Source: Antedon mediterranea | Taxonomy: Eukaryota; Echinodermata; Crinoidea; Comatulida; Antedonidae | Length of the DNA: 64,000 nucleotides | Assembly (NCBI RefSeq): GCF_964355755.1 | Contig: NC_092672.1 | Span: 930,001 to 994,000 of the forward strand | Reading direction: 5' to 3' | Shown here: positions 22,236 to 35,300 of the stretch, one piece after another | How the letters are laid out: every line of letters begins with the position of its first letter | How positions within the stretch are numbered: position 1 is the stretch's first letter | Position numbers and translations under genes: made by a program | Notes under the pieces: model-generated | The model's database searches: none | Seen by the model: only the letters and a program-made list of their open reading frames with translations | Told to the model about the DNA's origin: nothing

Positions 22236-23159
22236 AAGCTTAAAGGCGGCAACACAATCGACAGAAATCTACTGTATAGGGAAAATAACACCGCGTATGT
22301 TACATACTTGGAACATGGTGATGTAATGAGAATAAATGAAACCATTTTAATATAAAGTTTCGAACTCGGTTATTACCTGTCGTCAGCTGGTGCGGCCACA
22401 AATTACGTATGTCATGACTTTATATGTTTTAACTGTGTGTATTGTTTAACATAAAATTTATCAGCAACACGTTTAAGCCAATATTATTGAGACGGCGGGT
22501 CTCCGACGTCCCAATCTTTCTTTCCATAACTTTTCCAAACTTGGTTCAGTATCGTTTAGCGGTTAATACATACAAATATATTAGGTATTTATAACATGTT
22601 CTATAACCTCTTGGAAGATTTGCACGTGTAGCTCGTGACTAATTCATATGACTAAGTCATATGAGGATAAAGGTTTAATTTATGCGGTACCAGAATTTAT
22701 GAGAAAATAATGTTCCGGTGTTATTTTATGTATTTAATAGAACAGTGCAACTAATGTTATTTCTCAGTGAAAGGTGTCATAATAAAACGGATATGTGAAA
22801 AGTAGTAGTAAATCAATTATTATTTTCAACATTTACATGTAGTTGGTTCCAAAGTCAATGACACGCAGGGTGCGCGCGAATCGTGGCTTTACGCGCACGT
22901 ACACGATTCTGCTTACGGTGCAAATTTTGGTTAACATGGTATTTTATTACTAATACCAGACAGCAGAATCATTTTAAATATTAAATTAGGGAAACCAACG
23001 TTGAAATCAATATGTTTATGAATATTGGAATTTTATTATGGAATAAACTCTACAAATGTATACAAAAAATGTCTACTAGAAAATTATACAATATGAGAAC
23101 ATTAATTATAAATATTTAAACATTTCTAAGCCCTTCTTTTTTTTTATCCAGTTTGAATT

Positions 23160-23236
23160 TTTTGGTGTTGTGTTGTATTTTGGTGTTGTGTTGTATTTTG
23201 GTGTTGTGTTGTATTTTGGTGTTGTGTTGTATTTTG
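23160..23236. repeat. 19-bp tandem repeat x4
   Basis: Four perfect units of TTTTGGTGTTGTGTTGTAT. Intergenic. Confidence 0.85.
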
Positions 23237-24988
23237 TTGAAAAACGGTTTGCAATTACAGGGACTGATTTTCATTGATATTTAAAATGGGTTTGGTTTGG
23301 CTTCTAGAATTTTCCCATTTCTTTGTTTAAATCAATTTTTATTTGTTAATATCATTTTAAAATTTTATATCTACAAAGAAAAAAAATTGTCATTGTCATA
23401 ATTAGATACTTCACACCAATTATACATATAATAGTACATTTGTTCACACATCAAAACATTTAAAACATACTCATCTCGCTTGGGTGGGGCTAGGTGGGGC
23501 TAGTGCCTTTGGTATCGCCTCTGACACTTGCCAGTATTGTATCGCTATTGTTGTGTTCTCTTATAATACCCAATGTTTTATTATAATTCCTTGTCAAATT
23601 GCCCAAGGAAGAGGACGCCATATTTCTTAGAGCTGGACTTCGTTTTATATAGCACTGTACTATAGGCCCTATAGTTTTCCACAAGAACATAGCCAATATT
23701 AAATCTCGGCCGATACTAACAGGATGGGTGTCCATCTTTCTAAAAGGTTAGAGTTTAAAAAATATGTAAAGTTATTAAACTGCGAAATTTTTACAAATAC
23801 ATAATGACACTATATGACATTATATAGTTTTTTCCTTATTATATTTTTTTTGTCGTCAATATTTTATATTTATTAGTTTTCTTGTCATGTCGACAACTGT
23901 TCAGGTGGTCAATGCTTAAAGTAATTTTTACTTATTTTGATCTCCTTTCACAAATTGTGTTTTTTTTTCTTATAGTTCATATTTCTGTTCCTTTTGTTCA
24001 ATGTGTGGAAAATAAACAAAACAAACAAACAAACAAACACACAATAGTTAGAATATTACCAACATTAAATATTCCTTTATCAGCGTGTTCTGAATTAACA
24101 TCTTTGTGTAGAATGTGCTAATGGGGCCTATATGTAAGTAGTACAGTAAGACCTCACCCCTCCCCTCTCCCCTGTTAAGACCCCCTATTAAACACCTCGT
24201 TGAACTAATGAGGGGAGGGTTTAGCTTTTAATACTACGGTCAATTCCTATCAAGCGCATACCTCCTATTAAGGCAGATGTTGGGTCCCAAACACACCCTC
24301 TCATTTTGTTCTACTTTATTCTATTTGTTTACACCAGTTGGACAACAAAAACCTCTTTTCATTATCTTCCCACACTTTTAACTTATACGGTAAATATTTA
24401 CACTTCTATTTATACTTATACTTCTACTTAACATCGGGACGACGTGACAATAAGCGATTCCTGTTAGGCCTATTCTTTTAAATCGCTTTCATATTTGTAT
24501 CTAAATTGAATTGAAACAACCTCTAACAACCCACAATAATAAGCCTTTATTTATACAGAAACGCTTTCACCCCATCAAATCCAAAGCAGTGGGGGGTATA
24601 CCTAGCATTCGAAACAAGGACACGCTGCCAGTTTAAATTATATTGTATATTTTATGAGTTTGAAATTCTTAACAAATAACCCCAGCAAAGTTTATCATAT
24701 CTCAATATCTTGGTAAACATATGATATTGACAATATGATTATTGCAAGGTACAGTAGTATGTTGTGGGCGGCCACCACCTGGATCTGGATGAATACTGAC
24801 GAAGGACCACATGGGTATATGCGCCAGGGGGTGCGTCTCTCGGTGTGCAAACATCATACTGAATTTGTTTTATAATTTTTTTTTTAACAAATTCAGTTCA
24901 CCTACACAGCTTCTAAAGACGTACACATTGACAAGTTAATTGGTTCCAACTCATGAGAATGATCACTGTGTCGTGATTGGTCACATTA

Positions 24989-25112
24989 AGCCGATTTTCC
25001 ACTTGGCAAATTTGTTCGCGCGAATCGAAAGCGTCAACTTATACGCATGCGTATTCATGTTTCCATCTTCCATATCTCTGTCTGCACATGCGTATAAGCT
25101 GAAAAATCGGCT
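24989..25112. repeat. MITE family D, short copy
   Basis: AGCCGATTTTCCACTTGGC ... GAAAAATCGGCT with TTA on both sides (24986-24988, 25113-25115). Same ends as the nested element at 17079, with a much smaller interior. Confidence 0.8.
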
Positions 25113-25345
25113 TTAAGGCCAACTCAGCATCGTACGACGAGGCCTGACGAAACGTCTTGACTCGTCGGTGCTGTTTGAGTTGAATCCAGACGAGACGAGT
25201 TGTCTTGAGATAGCCGTCGGGCGTAGTTTTAAGGTCGTCGGGAGAATTTTAAACATGTTTAATTTTCTCCCGACGAGGCAAATCGTCTTACGAAGCAATC
25301 TGGTGTCCTTGCGAGGCGTTCGAATGGGAATTTGCAGTTACGCTA

Positions 25346-25471
25346 AGCTCTGTCTACACTATCAAACTAGTTTAACAAAAAGGTGCCCAAATATGATAGT
25401 GATATGATCATCATGTCCACATACGGACACATCACATTTGTCACGTAAAGTTTGATAGTGTGGACAGAGCT
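25346..25471. repeat. MITE family A copy upstream of NOS-2
   Basis: AGCTCTGTCTACACTATC to GATAGTGTGGACAGAGCT, 338 bases before the NOS-2 start codon, so within or near its promoter or 5' UTR. Flanks are CTA and TAA. Confidence 0.75.
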
Positions 25472-25808
25472 TAACAACAGAGGAAATATTATTCTATCCA
25501 AAGTTAAAAGTGATAGCATAATCCAAGGTAGGCCTAGCCATCAATGAATTAATACTGGAACAACGTTTTATTCACAATTTACAATTTCAATTATTACAAT
25601 TTACAATTGTACACACAACAGTACACCTAAAAGAAGTGAGTGCTTGTCAGTTTGGTGACTATTATTTAAATGCATCTACTACATGTAGGCCTATACATAC
25701 AGATATTGATTTAAGTGGTTATCTTTATACCAGTACCTTTTGTTTTATTAATTCATTTTAAGTAATTTCATTTTCACTTATTATGTCAACAGATCAGACG
25801 AATACATA

Positions 25809-26357
25809 ATGTACAGTCCAAAGATAAAAAAGAAAGACCTGATTACGTTCGATTCTGCTCAGCTGATTAAAGCAAAAAAGTATGGAAGTCCCAAAACAAA
25901 CATCACCACTGCGCAAATGCAAAAGCCACCTACAGGATCCAAAGTTAACTCCAATTGTAGAATCAAAACCAACCAAAGATTAACAGTGACTAGTCAAGCG
26001 TATCGACATAGTCCAAGTCCAAGACCAGTACCGGCACCACAGTTGATTATTGGCCAGTCAATGAAACGACGTGAACATCCATCGAAAACTACTAAAAACA
26101 TAATCATGATTGGAGAGTGTAACGTAAACCCAAGTAGTACTCCTAATGATATTAGGAATGACGAAGACAGTAAGAAATCACAAGGGCCAACGGTTGGGGA
26201 ATGTCCTGTCATGTCCAGATCGTCAACACAGCAAGGGCCAACGGTTGGGGGATGTCCTGTCATGTCCAAATCGTCTTCACAGCATCAGAAGTTTGTAAAG
26301 ATACAGAATTTTTCATCTGGAAAGCAATACATCGATACCTTACACCAAAAAAGAGAG
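25809..26357 (+). CDS. NOS: NOS-2 exon 1: 183-residue N-terminal extension
   Basis: Low-complexity, basic, Ser/Pro/Lys-rich segment that ends in [20 protein letters not shown], the start of the NOS oxygenase fold, which fixes its identity. Residues 126-159 are a 17-residue tandem duplication (51 nt, units at 26181 and 26232), each with GPTVG-E/G-CPVM. A weaker relative, IMIGECNV, lies at 99-106. No PDZ domain and no N-terminal Met-Gly for myristoylation. Cys-Pro-Val-Met resembles heme-regulatory (CP) motifs, a resemblance only. ATG 25809 is the first Met; the frame stays open upstream to a possible acceptor. Confidence 0.85.
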
Positions 26358-29300
26358 GTTGGTTGTTTTCCTAATATTCAAATTTGACTCACTAACATGC
26401 TCATTACATATTTCTATATGGAAATGGAATACATAATATTCCATGTTGTGAATACTCTCAACTTTAAGGTTGGTTCCCACTGGACGCAACGCAAGGACGT
26501 ACGCGCAACGCAAGCGAGTTGACCAATCACAAGCGACAGTTTGAATAATCCTTCGCCTTGCGTTGTGCCTACATCATTGCGTTGCGTCCTAGTCAAGGGA
26601 ACCAAGCGTTAAAGGTATAAATATTGCAATACTGTTTTCTATCTTCATAATACTTGCATATGGTTGTTGACTTTGACTAAATGCGTGTAAAGTACGTTTA
26701 TTGTTGACTTAGTTTATGCATAATAACTATAATTGTAGTTTGGTATTTGACTGCTTATCGCATTCCTAGTTACAATACAATTAATACATGAAGATCTGAC
26801 CAAGACCCGTAGTGACTTTTTGCATCGTGTTTATACACACCAAAACGTTTCTAGATCCTGGTCATCGGGAGGACGAATTTATGCAACTTTTACCAACCGT
26901 GGGACTACAGTCACCGCGCTAATAAAATCGCTTGATCAACTTGGTTAATTTCTCAATATTACTCAGACTGACTACAAAAATAACTGTTTTCTTTTGTTGT
27001 TTTTTTGTTTTTTCCTTGTGAACAGTTATTGCCGCTAACCGCCATTTTATTATTTCATGCATCTTGAATAAATTAGTCGGTTCTTGTTGTTTACGTCCTT
27101 CTTGAACATTCAAACTGTATTAGCATATGTATGTCTTTTTTCAATTAAATTCCGTATTTTGCATATCTGTACCACCTTTTGATATTTGCATATCTTGTTT
27201 TCTTCCTTGAATATTTTAACTGTATTAGCATATTAGTGTATGTCTTTGTTCAATTGAATTCCGTATTTTGCATATCTGTACCACCTTTTGATATTTGCAT
27301 ATCTTGTTCTCTTCCTTGAATATTTAAACTGTATATGCATCTATGTATGTTCTTTGTTCAATTGAATTCTGTACTTGCATAATTTGTACCGATTTTTCTC
27401 TCCGCATATATTGATTTCACTTGATCAATTGTACACCTATTTGTTTTATATTTACTGCTGTCTAATATTGCATTTTGAATTTTGCCTCGTCTCTAAACAT
27501 GTCCTGAATCGATCTCGGCTGCTCTTTCATTTGCTAGTTTTTTATTTTATCAATGTTTAATATTCCGTCTAATTGTTCTGTGTCGTCTCGTCCTAAGCAT
27601 CCCTCCAGGGGCACGCATGATGATATTGTATTTAACCCCTTCTCGAACGCTGTAAATTTAAATTCTGAAAGAGATCCTGATAATCAATTTTACGCCAATA
27701 AAATTATTTCTAAATACTACCACTCTGATGATTTTATAAATGCCACTAAAAATATTGATAGAAACAACTGTCTATCAATGATACACTTTAACTCTAGAAG
27801 CTTACAACGTAACATTGATTCTATATGTACGTTTCTTAAATCCATTAATTTTACTTTTGATATCATTGCAAGTAGTGAAACATGGCTTGACACTGATAAT
27901 CCAGTTGTTCAAATTCCAAATTACGCTTTTGTTTCTAAAACAGATAACTTAAGCGCGGCGGTGGTGTTGGTATATATGTCCACGAACATCTTTCATTTAA
28001 AGTTCGACATGATGTCAGCATGCCTGAATCTGTTTGTGATTCTATCTTTATCTAAATTGAACAATCCTCACAATCTAATATTATTATCGGTTGTATTTAT
28101 AGAGCTGGTAGTTTTGATTTCAATTATTTTTCTGATTTGTTTGATGATATATTAATTAAATTAAATGGTGAAAAGAAATCTGTTTACTTACTTGGAGACT
28201 TTAATATCGATTCAATTCAATACCAGTATGATAATCGTGTTAATATGTTTATGAATTCTCTTTTTAGCAACTCATTTCTACCTCTTATTCACAGACCTAC
28301 TAGAATGACTGATACAACGGCAACCCTCTTAGATCATATGTTTTCATATCGAAATTCGTTTTGATATGAAAATCTAAGTGGAGCTTTCTTCTGCGATGCT
28401 ACCGATCATCTTCCTGTGTTTAATATCGTTTACACTCCAATTGATAAACAATATAATAATCATGAACTTCCACACTCTAGAAATTTCAGTCCCGAAAATA
28501 TTAACAAATTTAAATTAAAACTCTATTTAACGTCATGGGATCATGTTATTTCCAATAATGATCCGAATTCAGCTTACAACTTATTTGAAACATCTTTAAA
28601 TGACATTTATAATACCTGTTTTCCTTTTAAGTCCAATTTTAAAAAGAATGTAAGTATTCAGCCAAGTAGCATTCTTAAATCGATCAAGCACAAGCAAAAA
28701 CTTTATTCCAGATTTTTAAAAAACCCAACGTCAAAGAATGAAACGATGTTTAAACAATATCGTAATTTGCTCATTACTATAATTCGCTCTTCAAAATCTT
28801 AAGCTCTTCACCAAACATCAACACAATATTAAAAAAACTTGGTCTACAATACTTCTCCCAGCAAAAGCAACAATGTAAAACGTATTAATTGTAATGGCAC
28901 CTTAATTAATTTTGCGGTATGTTCTATGACGTGTGCTACCGTTGTGTGTAGCTTCAATAAATATTATCAATAAATATTATTATAATAGTTTATCCTACTA
29001 TAATTTCTTATTATGAAATAATTATGGAATTCTGAGAAAGACACAGCAATGAATAAAATACATTTCCATTGATACGTTATGTGTATTAGTTCCGAAAAGA
29101 ACTGTTGAGTTTCTCGACGTGTTGGTCAATATACAGTAGGCTACTTTGATCGTCCTCATACATTTCCGTTTTAATTTCCTATGTTTTTATATTATTTCTC
29201 TTCTACTATTTCGGTTGAAAATCGTTGATAATTAAATACAGTTATGATTTTGTCAACTGTGTTTAGCTTTCCTCAATGACATTTAACCCTTATTACTTTC

Positions 29301-32300
29301 TGTTGGTTGTATTGTACTTATACACGACTTCAACACTTTACATGTATTGTACTTATACACGACTTGAATACTTTACATGTATTGTACTTATACACGACTT
29401 TAAACTTTACATGTATTGTACTTATACACGACTTGAATACTTTACATGTATTGTACTTATACACGACTTTAACCTTTACATGTATTGTACTTATACACGA
29501 CTTGAATACTTTACATGTATTGTACTTATACACGACTTGAATACTTTACATGTATTGTACTTATACACGACTTTAAACTTTACATGTATTGTACTTATAC
29601 ACGACTTTAAACTTCACATTTTATTTTACTTTGGCTGTATTGTACTTTATTATTTATCTAAAGACGACTTTAATACTTGACATTTCTTTCTATGACGTTG
29701 CTTCTATTCTGTATGGGTACAATAAAAATAAATTGGTTTGTTGATTATAAATATGGTTTGTATAAAGTATACAAATTACAATTGCACAAAACATTGTATT
29801 CCTTAGATCGTAAAACCTTTAAAAGAAGCCAATGCACTTATATTTTAAGAATTCTCTTAAAGCCGATCTATCAGACAGGAGATAATAACAATTCAATAAA
29901 TTAACAATTTATTATGTAGAATTACTTATGATCAGACTGTGTCTCCATCTTATGATCAGACTGTGTCTCCATCTTATGATCAGACTGTGTCTCCATCTTA
30001 TGATCAGACTGTGTCTCCATCTTATGATCAGACTGTGTCTCCATCTTATGATCAGACTGTGTCTCCATCTTATGATCAGACTGTGTCTCCATCTTATGAT
30101 CAGACTGTGTCTCCATCTTATGATCAGACTGTGTCTCCATCTTATGATCAGACTGTGTCTCCATCTTATGATCAGACTGTGTCTCCATCTTATGATCAGA
30201 CTGTGTCTCCATCTTATGATCAGACTGTGTCTCCATCTTATGATCAGACTGTGTCTCCATCTTATGATCAGACTGTGTCTCCATCTTATGATCAGACTGT
30301 GTCTCCATCTTATGATCAGACTGTGTCTTCATCTTATGATCAGACTGTGTCTTCATCTTATGATCAGACTGTGTCTTCATCTTATGATCAGACTGTGTCT
30401 CCATCTTATGATCAGACTGTGTCTCCATCTTATGATCAGACTGTGTCTCCATCTTATGATCAGACTGTGTCTCCATCTTATGATCAGACTGTGTCTCCAT
30501 CTTATGATCAGACTGTGTCTCCATCTTATGATCAGACTGTGTCTCCATCTTATGATCAGACTGTGTCTCCATCTTATGATCAGACTGTGTCTCCATCTTA
30601 TGATCAGACTGTGTCTCCATCTTATGATCAGACTGTGTCTCCATCTTAGGAAACCAAATTTCAGAAATGAAGAAACTGTGGTTTGGTATCATCCAACAAT
30701 CTTTTAACCCGAATTGTTCTTTTATAATTCTATTCAGACAACTGTAACATGTTCGGAACAACGTTGCTTCGGCTCTATGATGTTTCCAGAAAAAGCTTCG
30801 ACAGATTCAAGACCAAAAGAAATAGTGTTGAGCCACGCTGTTGACTTTATCAATGAGTATTACGACCATATTAAAAAGTACGTTTTTACCATTGTACCAT
30901 GATCGCCACGCTTAAACTCAAATTGTGCTCCACTTTTTCGTTAAGTTCGTCTCTAAATAGATGTTATAAGCCCGTTTTGAAATTACAATTTACTTTTGCA
31001 CCCCATACACCCTTTCTACAACACAACAAATACAATTGTTTAATTGTCTTTCATAATAATTTGTTCTAACTGTATTGAAATGGAGTGAGAATCTGTTTGG
31101 GCTTTAGCCTATTCTCACTCCTGGTTATTTTTCATTGGTGACCGAATACATATTATTATTATTATAACCAACTTTCACGTTCTTTGGGCATCCTACAAAT
31201 TGGTACTTAAAATACTCATAAATAATTACGAACATTATTACAATTTTTAAGACGGTCAACCCCACTATATGAAGGTAGGATGAAGGAAGTACAGAAGAGC
31301 ATTGAAGCAACAGGAACGTACAAACTCACAGAAAAAGAACTAACATTTGGAGCTAAGATGGCTTGGAGAAACTCCGCCCGATGCATTGGCAGAATACAGT
31401 GGTCTAGATTACAGGTATACGACGTAATTTAATTTCTTACTAACGTTTTCATTTAAAGTGAAATTTGGAAAAAAATGATGGTAATGATGATGTTATTACT
31501 TCCTGTTTTTTGGCTCTTTATTATTTATGTTTAAATTGTTATTTTGTTTACCTTGAGAGAGAAAGAAATAAATGTTATTATGAATGAATAAATGGTCGAA
31601 TAATGTTGATTGTGATGTTGAGTATTGGTGTGACAATGTTGATAACATTTATAATGTTATAAATAATGCTCTTAACACATAAGTATTATGTAACTTGTTA
31701 TCATAATGTTGTATTGATAAGGTAAGGAGAGTGTAAATATTGATATGTTATCAATATAGGGTATTGTGCTATATACACCACACCTAGAAACCTATAATAT
31801 CAAAACAATTGATATTAATAGATGCCTTATATTATTATATAGAACATAATGCAAGTGTCTTACATTTTAAATAGCAAACAATATGGGTTTTACAATGGTC
31901 AAGAGATGCATAACAGCTTGGTTCTCACTAGCGACGCAACGTAACGCAATTTACGCAACGTAAAACGTGGTTACCACTAGCGACGCAACACAAGGACGTA
32001 ACGCAACGCAAGTGAATTGACCAATCACAAGCTATGGCTTATTCGCTTGTGATTGCTAACTGTCTATAACTTCGCTTGTCATTGGTTAAAACGCTTGCGT
32101 TGCGTTTACGTCCTTGCGTTACGTTCTAGTGGGAACCAAGCTTAAGAAAGTTCCCTTCCAATCATTGTCCCCGCCTGAGTGAAATCAAACCTACTATGTT
32201 TGGAGCACTATTGTTTCGTCGGTTCCCACTTACGCAATACAGCACTTGCGTCAATACGTCGTATCGTTACGTTGCGTCGCTTGTGGGAACCAAGCTTAAA

Positions 32301-35300
32301 TGGTAATGTCCAACCAAACCAAGTGAACACACACTTTGAACAACTTTGTTTACGGCTGTACTATGGTGACCATTCTCGAATATACCTTTGATCGACATAA
32401 AGTCAATTTGTTTGATAAGATATTCAAAATACAATGAAGTCTACAATCAAATCATCATTATTATCTCGTTAGTTTGGTTTAGTTTAAATATGGTTTGTTA
32501 GCTTCTGTGGGAGTATTTATCTATTTGTTTCGAGGGATAGTGCCCATCATGACTAATCAATGTTGTAGAGGTTTAATCCACTCCACGTCATTTTCATAAA
32601 TAGGAAATAAACAGACATATACTCATTTAAGCTTCCTTTCCACGTAACGACGTAATGTCAGCGTAACGCAAGTGAGTTGACCAATCACAGGCGACATGTC
32701 GAATGATTCTCGGGTCGTGATTGGTAAAATCATTTGCAGCGCGCTTATGTCCTTGTGTTGCTTGGAAACCAAGTTTTTAAAAAAATGACATGCTTTGTCT
32801 TTCTTCGTCATGTATTCAGATTTTGTAAATAGTCTATTGAAAAAAACATTTAACATTATTAAAAAGTTAATTCACTACAGTGTATTTTTTAATACTGTTT
32901 AAAATTTAAAATGTCAAAGGTCAACGCAAATGGTCACACCAATGCGTAAAGTCCACACTAAATAATAATCAACATTCAGAACGCTGTTATGAATACGTGT
33001 ACGTAATAACTATATTATATTTATTTTTGTAGGTGTTTGATGCCCGGAATGTAAGCACGGCTTCCGAGATGTTCCAAGCTATCTACTCACACATTGTGTA
33101 TGCAACCAATAAAGGAAATATAAGGTGTGTTTGATACACGCAGGCCTGTTTATACTTATATTTACCTATCTACCTTGTTCAAGCAGGGAAGAGTTCAACT
33201 ACATTTAACATAAATTGTAATTTAACTCTTCCCTGGTCCAAATACTTTCACTTGCACTGATGTGAAGGACTAGTGTTACTAACTGTTTAGGTTGTTTTAC
33301 TTTATGGTTTTGATTTACCTTTTCGCTTTTTTTTTGTATCTCCATTAAGATCCAGCCACTGATACCCACAGCATTTTAATTTTTTTCTGTAATTTACCTT
33401 TGGATTTATATATGTTCAAGTACATATTTTTACCTGGCAACGTTATGTATGCAAAGTACCGAGTAAAATATTAATCAAAACATGAAACACATTGTTTCAA
33501 AAGTTCTCTTAAACATGACAACATGGTAATGTAGACAATGGCAAACAAATACACATTCATTAAAGCATGGTGGAACAGATTATGTTAGAAAATAAGTGTT
33601 ATAAAATCCTGACGACGTAGCAATGTACGCGTAATGTACTGGTACTGCACGCCTTTCATTTGAACGTTCTCAGAACATGCAATGGATCTATCAAACTCAT
33701 ATTGGTTTCGTAATAATAGTTATAGATTATTCTAGTAATATCAACAAATTCAGCTAGACACTTATTGTGTGCAAGTTTATACAATTTGACTCAGCTGCTA
33801 ACGCAAGGCACACATATTACCACGTATCCATAGTGAATAATCCCGGGCTAACCGTAATTTTAATGCGTCTAAATAACAATTATGAAACTCTACCAAATCA
33901 TTATAAAAACACATACAAAGTGACAACATACTATTAACGTTAAAGAAACATACCTTTATATAGACGATTTTCCTGGATAGCCTAAAAAACTATTATTATT
34001 GTTTCCATTGAGGTGGTTATTTTATAATCTAAAATAAATAATCTAAAATAATCGAATATAGGCCTACTTTGCGTTTACACATAAATATAACAAAAATATA
34101 AATGTCAAAATAGGCCTAAGTGAATTAAAAAATGACTAGTTATTGTTTTAAAGTACTGAGTTGTGATTTAACCATTTTCTTAAATTACTCTTGCTTTTAA
34201 TTTGTTTAACATTCTGTTATGCATGAACATTTTTAAATATTCATAAAAAAAATGAACACGGATTTAATTTGCTTGTTTATTATGCATATTGCACGTAGAC
34301 TCAAGGAGTGTGAGATTACTCTGGTAGAACAACTATACTAGGTCCAAGGATTTATCCTTGGTGGCAAGTTTGTTCTAAAATACTTCACCGGCAAATATTC
34401 ATTTACAATTAATTAAACTTATCCCATCAATGATTTAATATTCTACATCATTCTGCTGACGAGAGAGAGAGAGAAAAAGAGTAGATAAATATAACATTTT
34501 TACGGTTATTTCCCTCCAGATCCACGATGACCGTGTTCCCGCCAAGGGCCAATGGAAAGGACTTCCGCGTTTGGAACAACCAGTTAATCAGTTACGCGGG
34601 GTACGCGCAACCGGACGGTTCCATTATTGGCGACCCGGCAAATGTGGAATTCACAGAGGTAAATATTACTTGATTGTGATTTGAATAGACCGCTTTGAAA
34701 GCTGTTGTAATCTATGCATTGTATAATTTATCCGGTATTTATATTTAAACAAAAACCGAGATATCCTCTTCTAGAGAACGTGATATGTCAAATCGACCAA
34801 TCAGCGCTTTAAGTTCGGTATAATAACAATTCCAACTGAACTGTATCACTTAAAATTCAAAATATTTCATTATGTTTTATGATGATCTCACCAGGTGTGT
34901 AGGAGTCTTGGTTGGAAAGGTGCTGGTGGCAACTTTGACGTCTTACCCCTTGTACTCTCCGCCAATGGAAAAGAACCAGAGATGTTTGACCTTCCACTGA
35001 GCGCAGTTCTACAGGTCGAATTTTCTCACCCTTCGTAAGTTATAAGCGGTATCAACACATATTATTAATAATAGTTTAATATGCCGTTGATGGTTGTGTC
35101 TCAGTCTGTAACGGTATTTTAATATGACAATTACAGGAAAGCAAATGTTTGGATGGAATATTAAAAACCACAAATTCATGTAAAAGGACCCTTAGGCCTA
35201 AGTGTTTCTATTATTATAGTAGGTCTATGGTGCTATAGATGACAATAAAGTAACATCAATTAATCATTGATGCGAATAGCTTGCGCGACGCATGGTGGGA

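Larger units (their letters stand above)
13544..25808. other. Intergenic region between divergent NOS genes
   Basis: The 12.3 kb between the two NOS start codons must hold both promoters if no upstream exons lie elsewhere. I find no coding gene. It holds a palindromic MITE (14788), a LINE tail (15225), two long inverted-repeat elements (15866, 16876) with a nested one (17079), a tandem duplication (20347), family B and A pieces (20994, 21951, 22187), a 66-bp minisatellite with CRE sites (21368), a 19-bp repeat (23160), a small MITE (24989) and a family A copy (25346). 18190-20340 and 22360-24980 show AT-rich sequence with nothing I can identify. Confidence 0.6.

Noticed and set aside
23490-23735. 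81-codon minus-strand frame
   Set aside because: No recognisable domain or splice partner; could be a decayed element, but support is too weak to call a gene.
25994-26269. 91-codon minus-strand frame opposite NOS-2 exon 1
   Set aside because: Shadow of the coding repeat in NOS-2 exon 1.
29926-30648. CRISPR-like array
   Set aside because: Units are directly adjacent without unique spacers; eukaryotic minisatellite.
29922-30761. 279-codon minus-strand frame and 259/236-codon plus-strand frames
   Set aside because: Produced by a 24-bp repeat whose period is a multiple of three; open on both strands, lies in a NOS-2 intron, no known domain.
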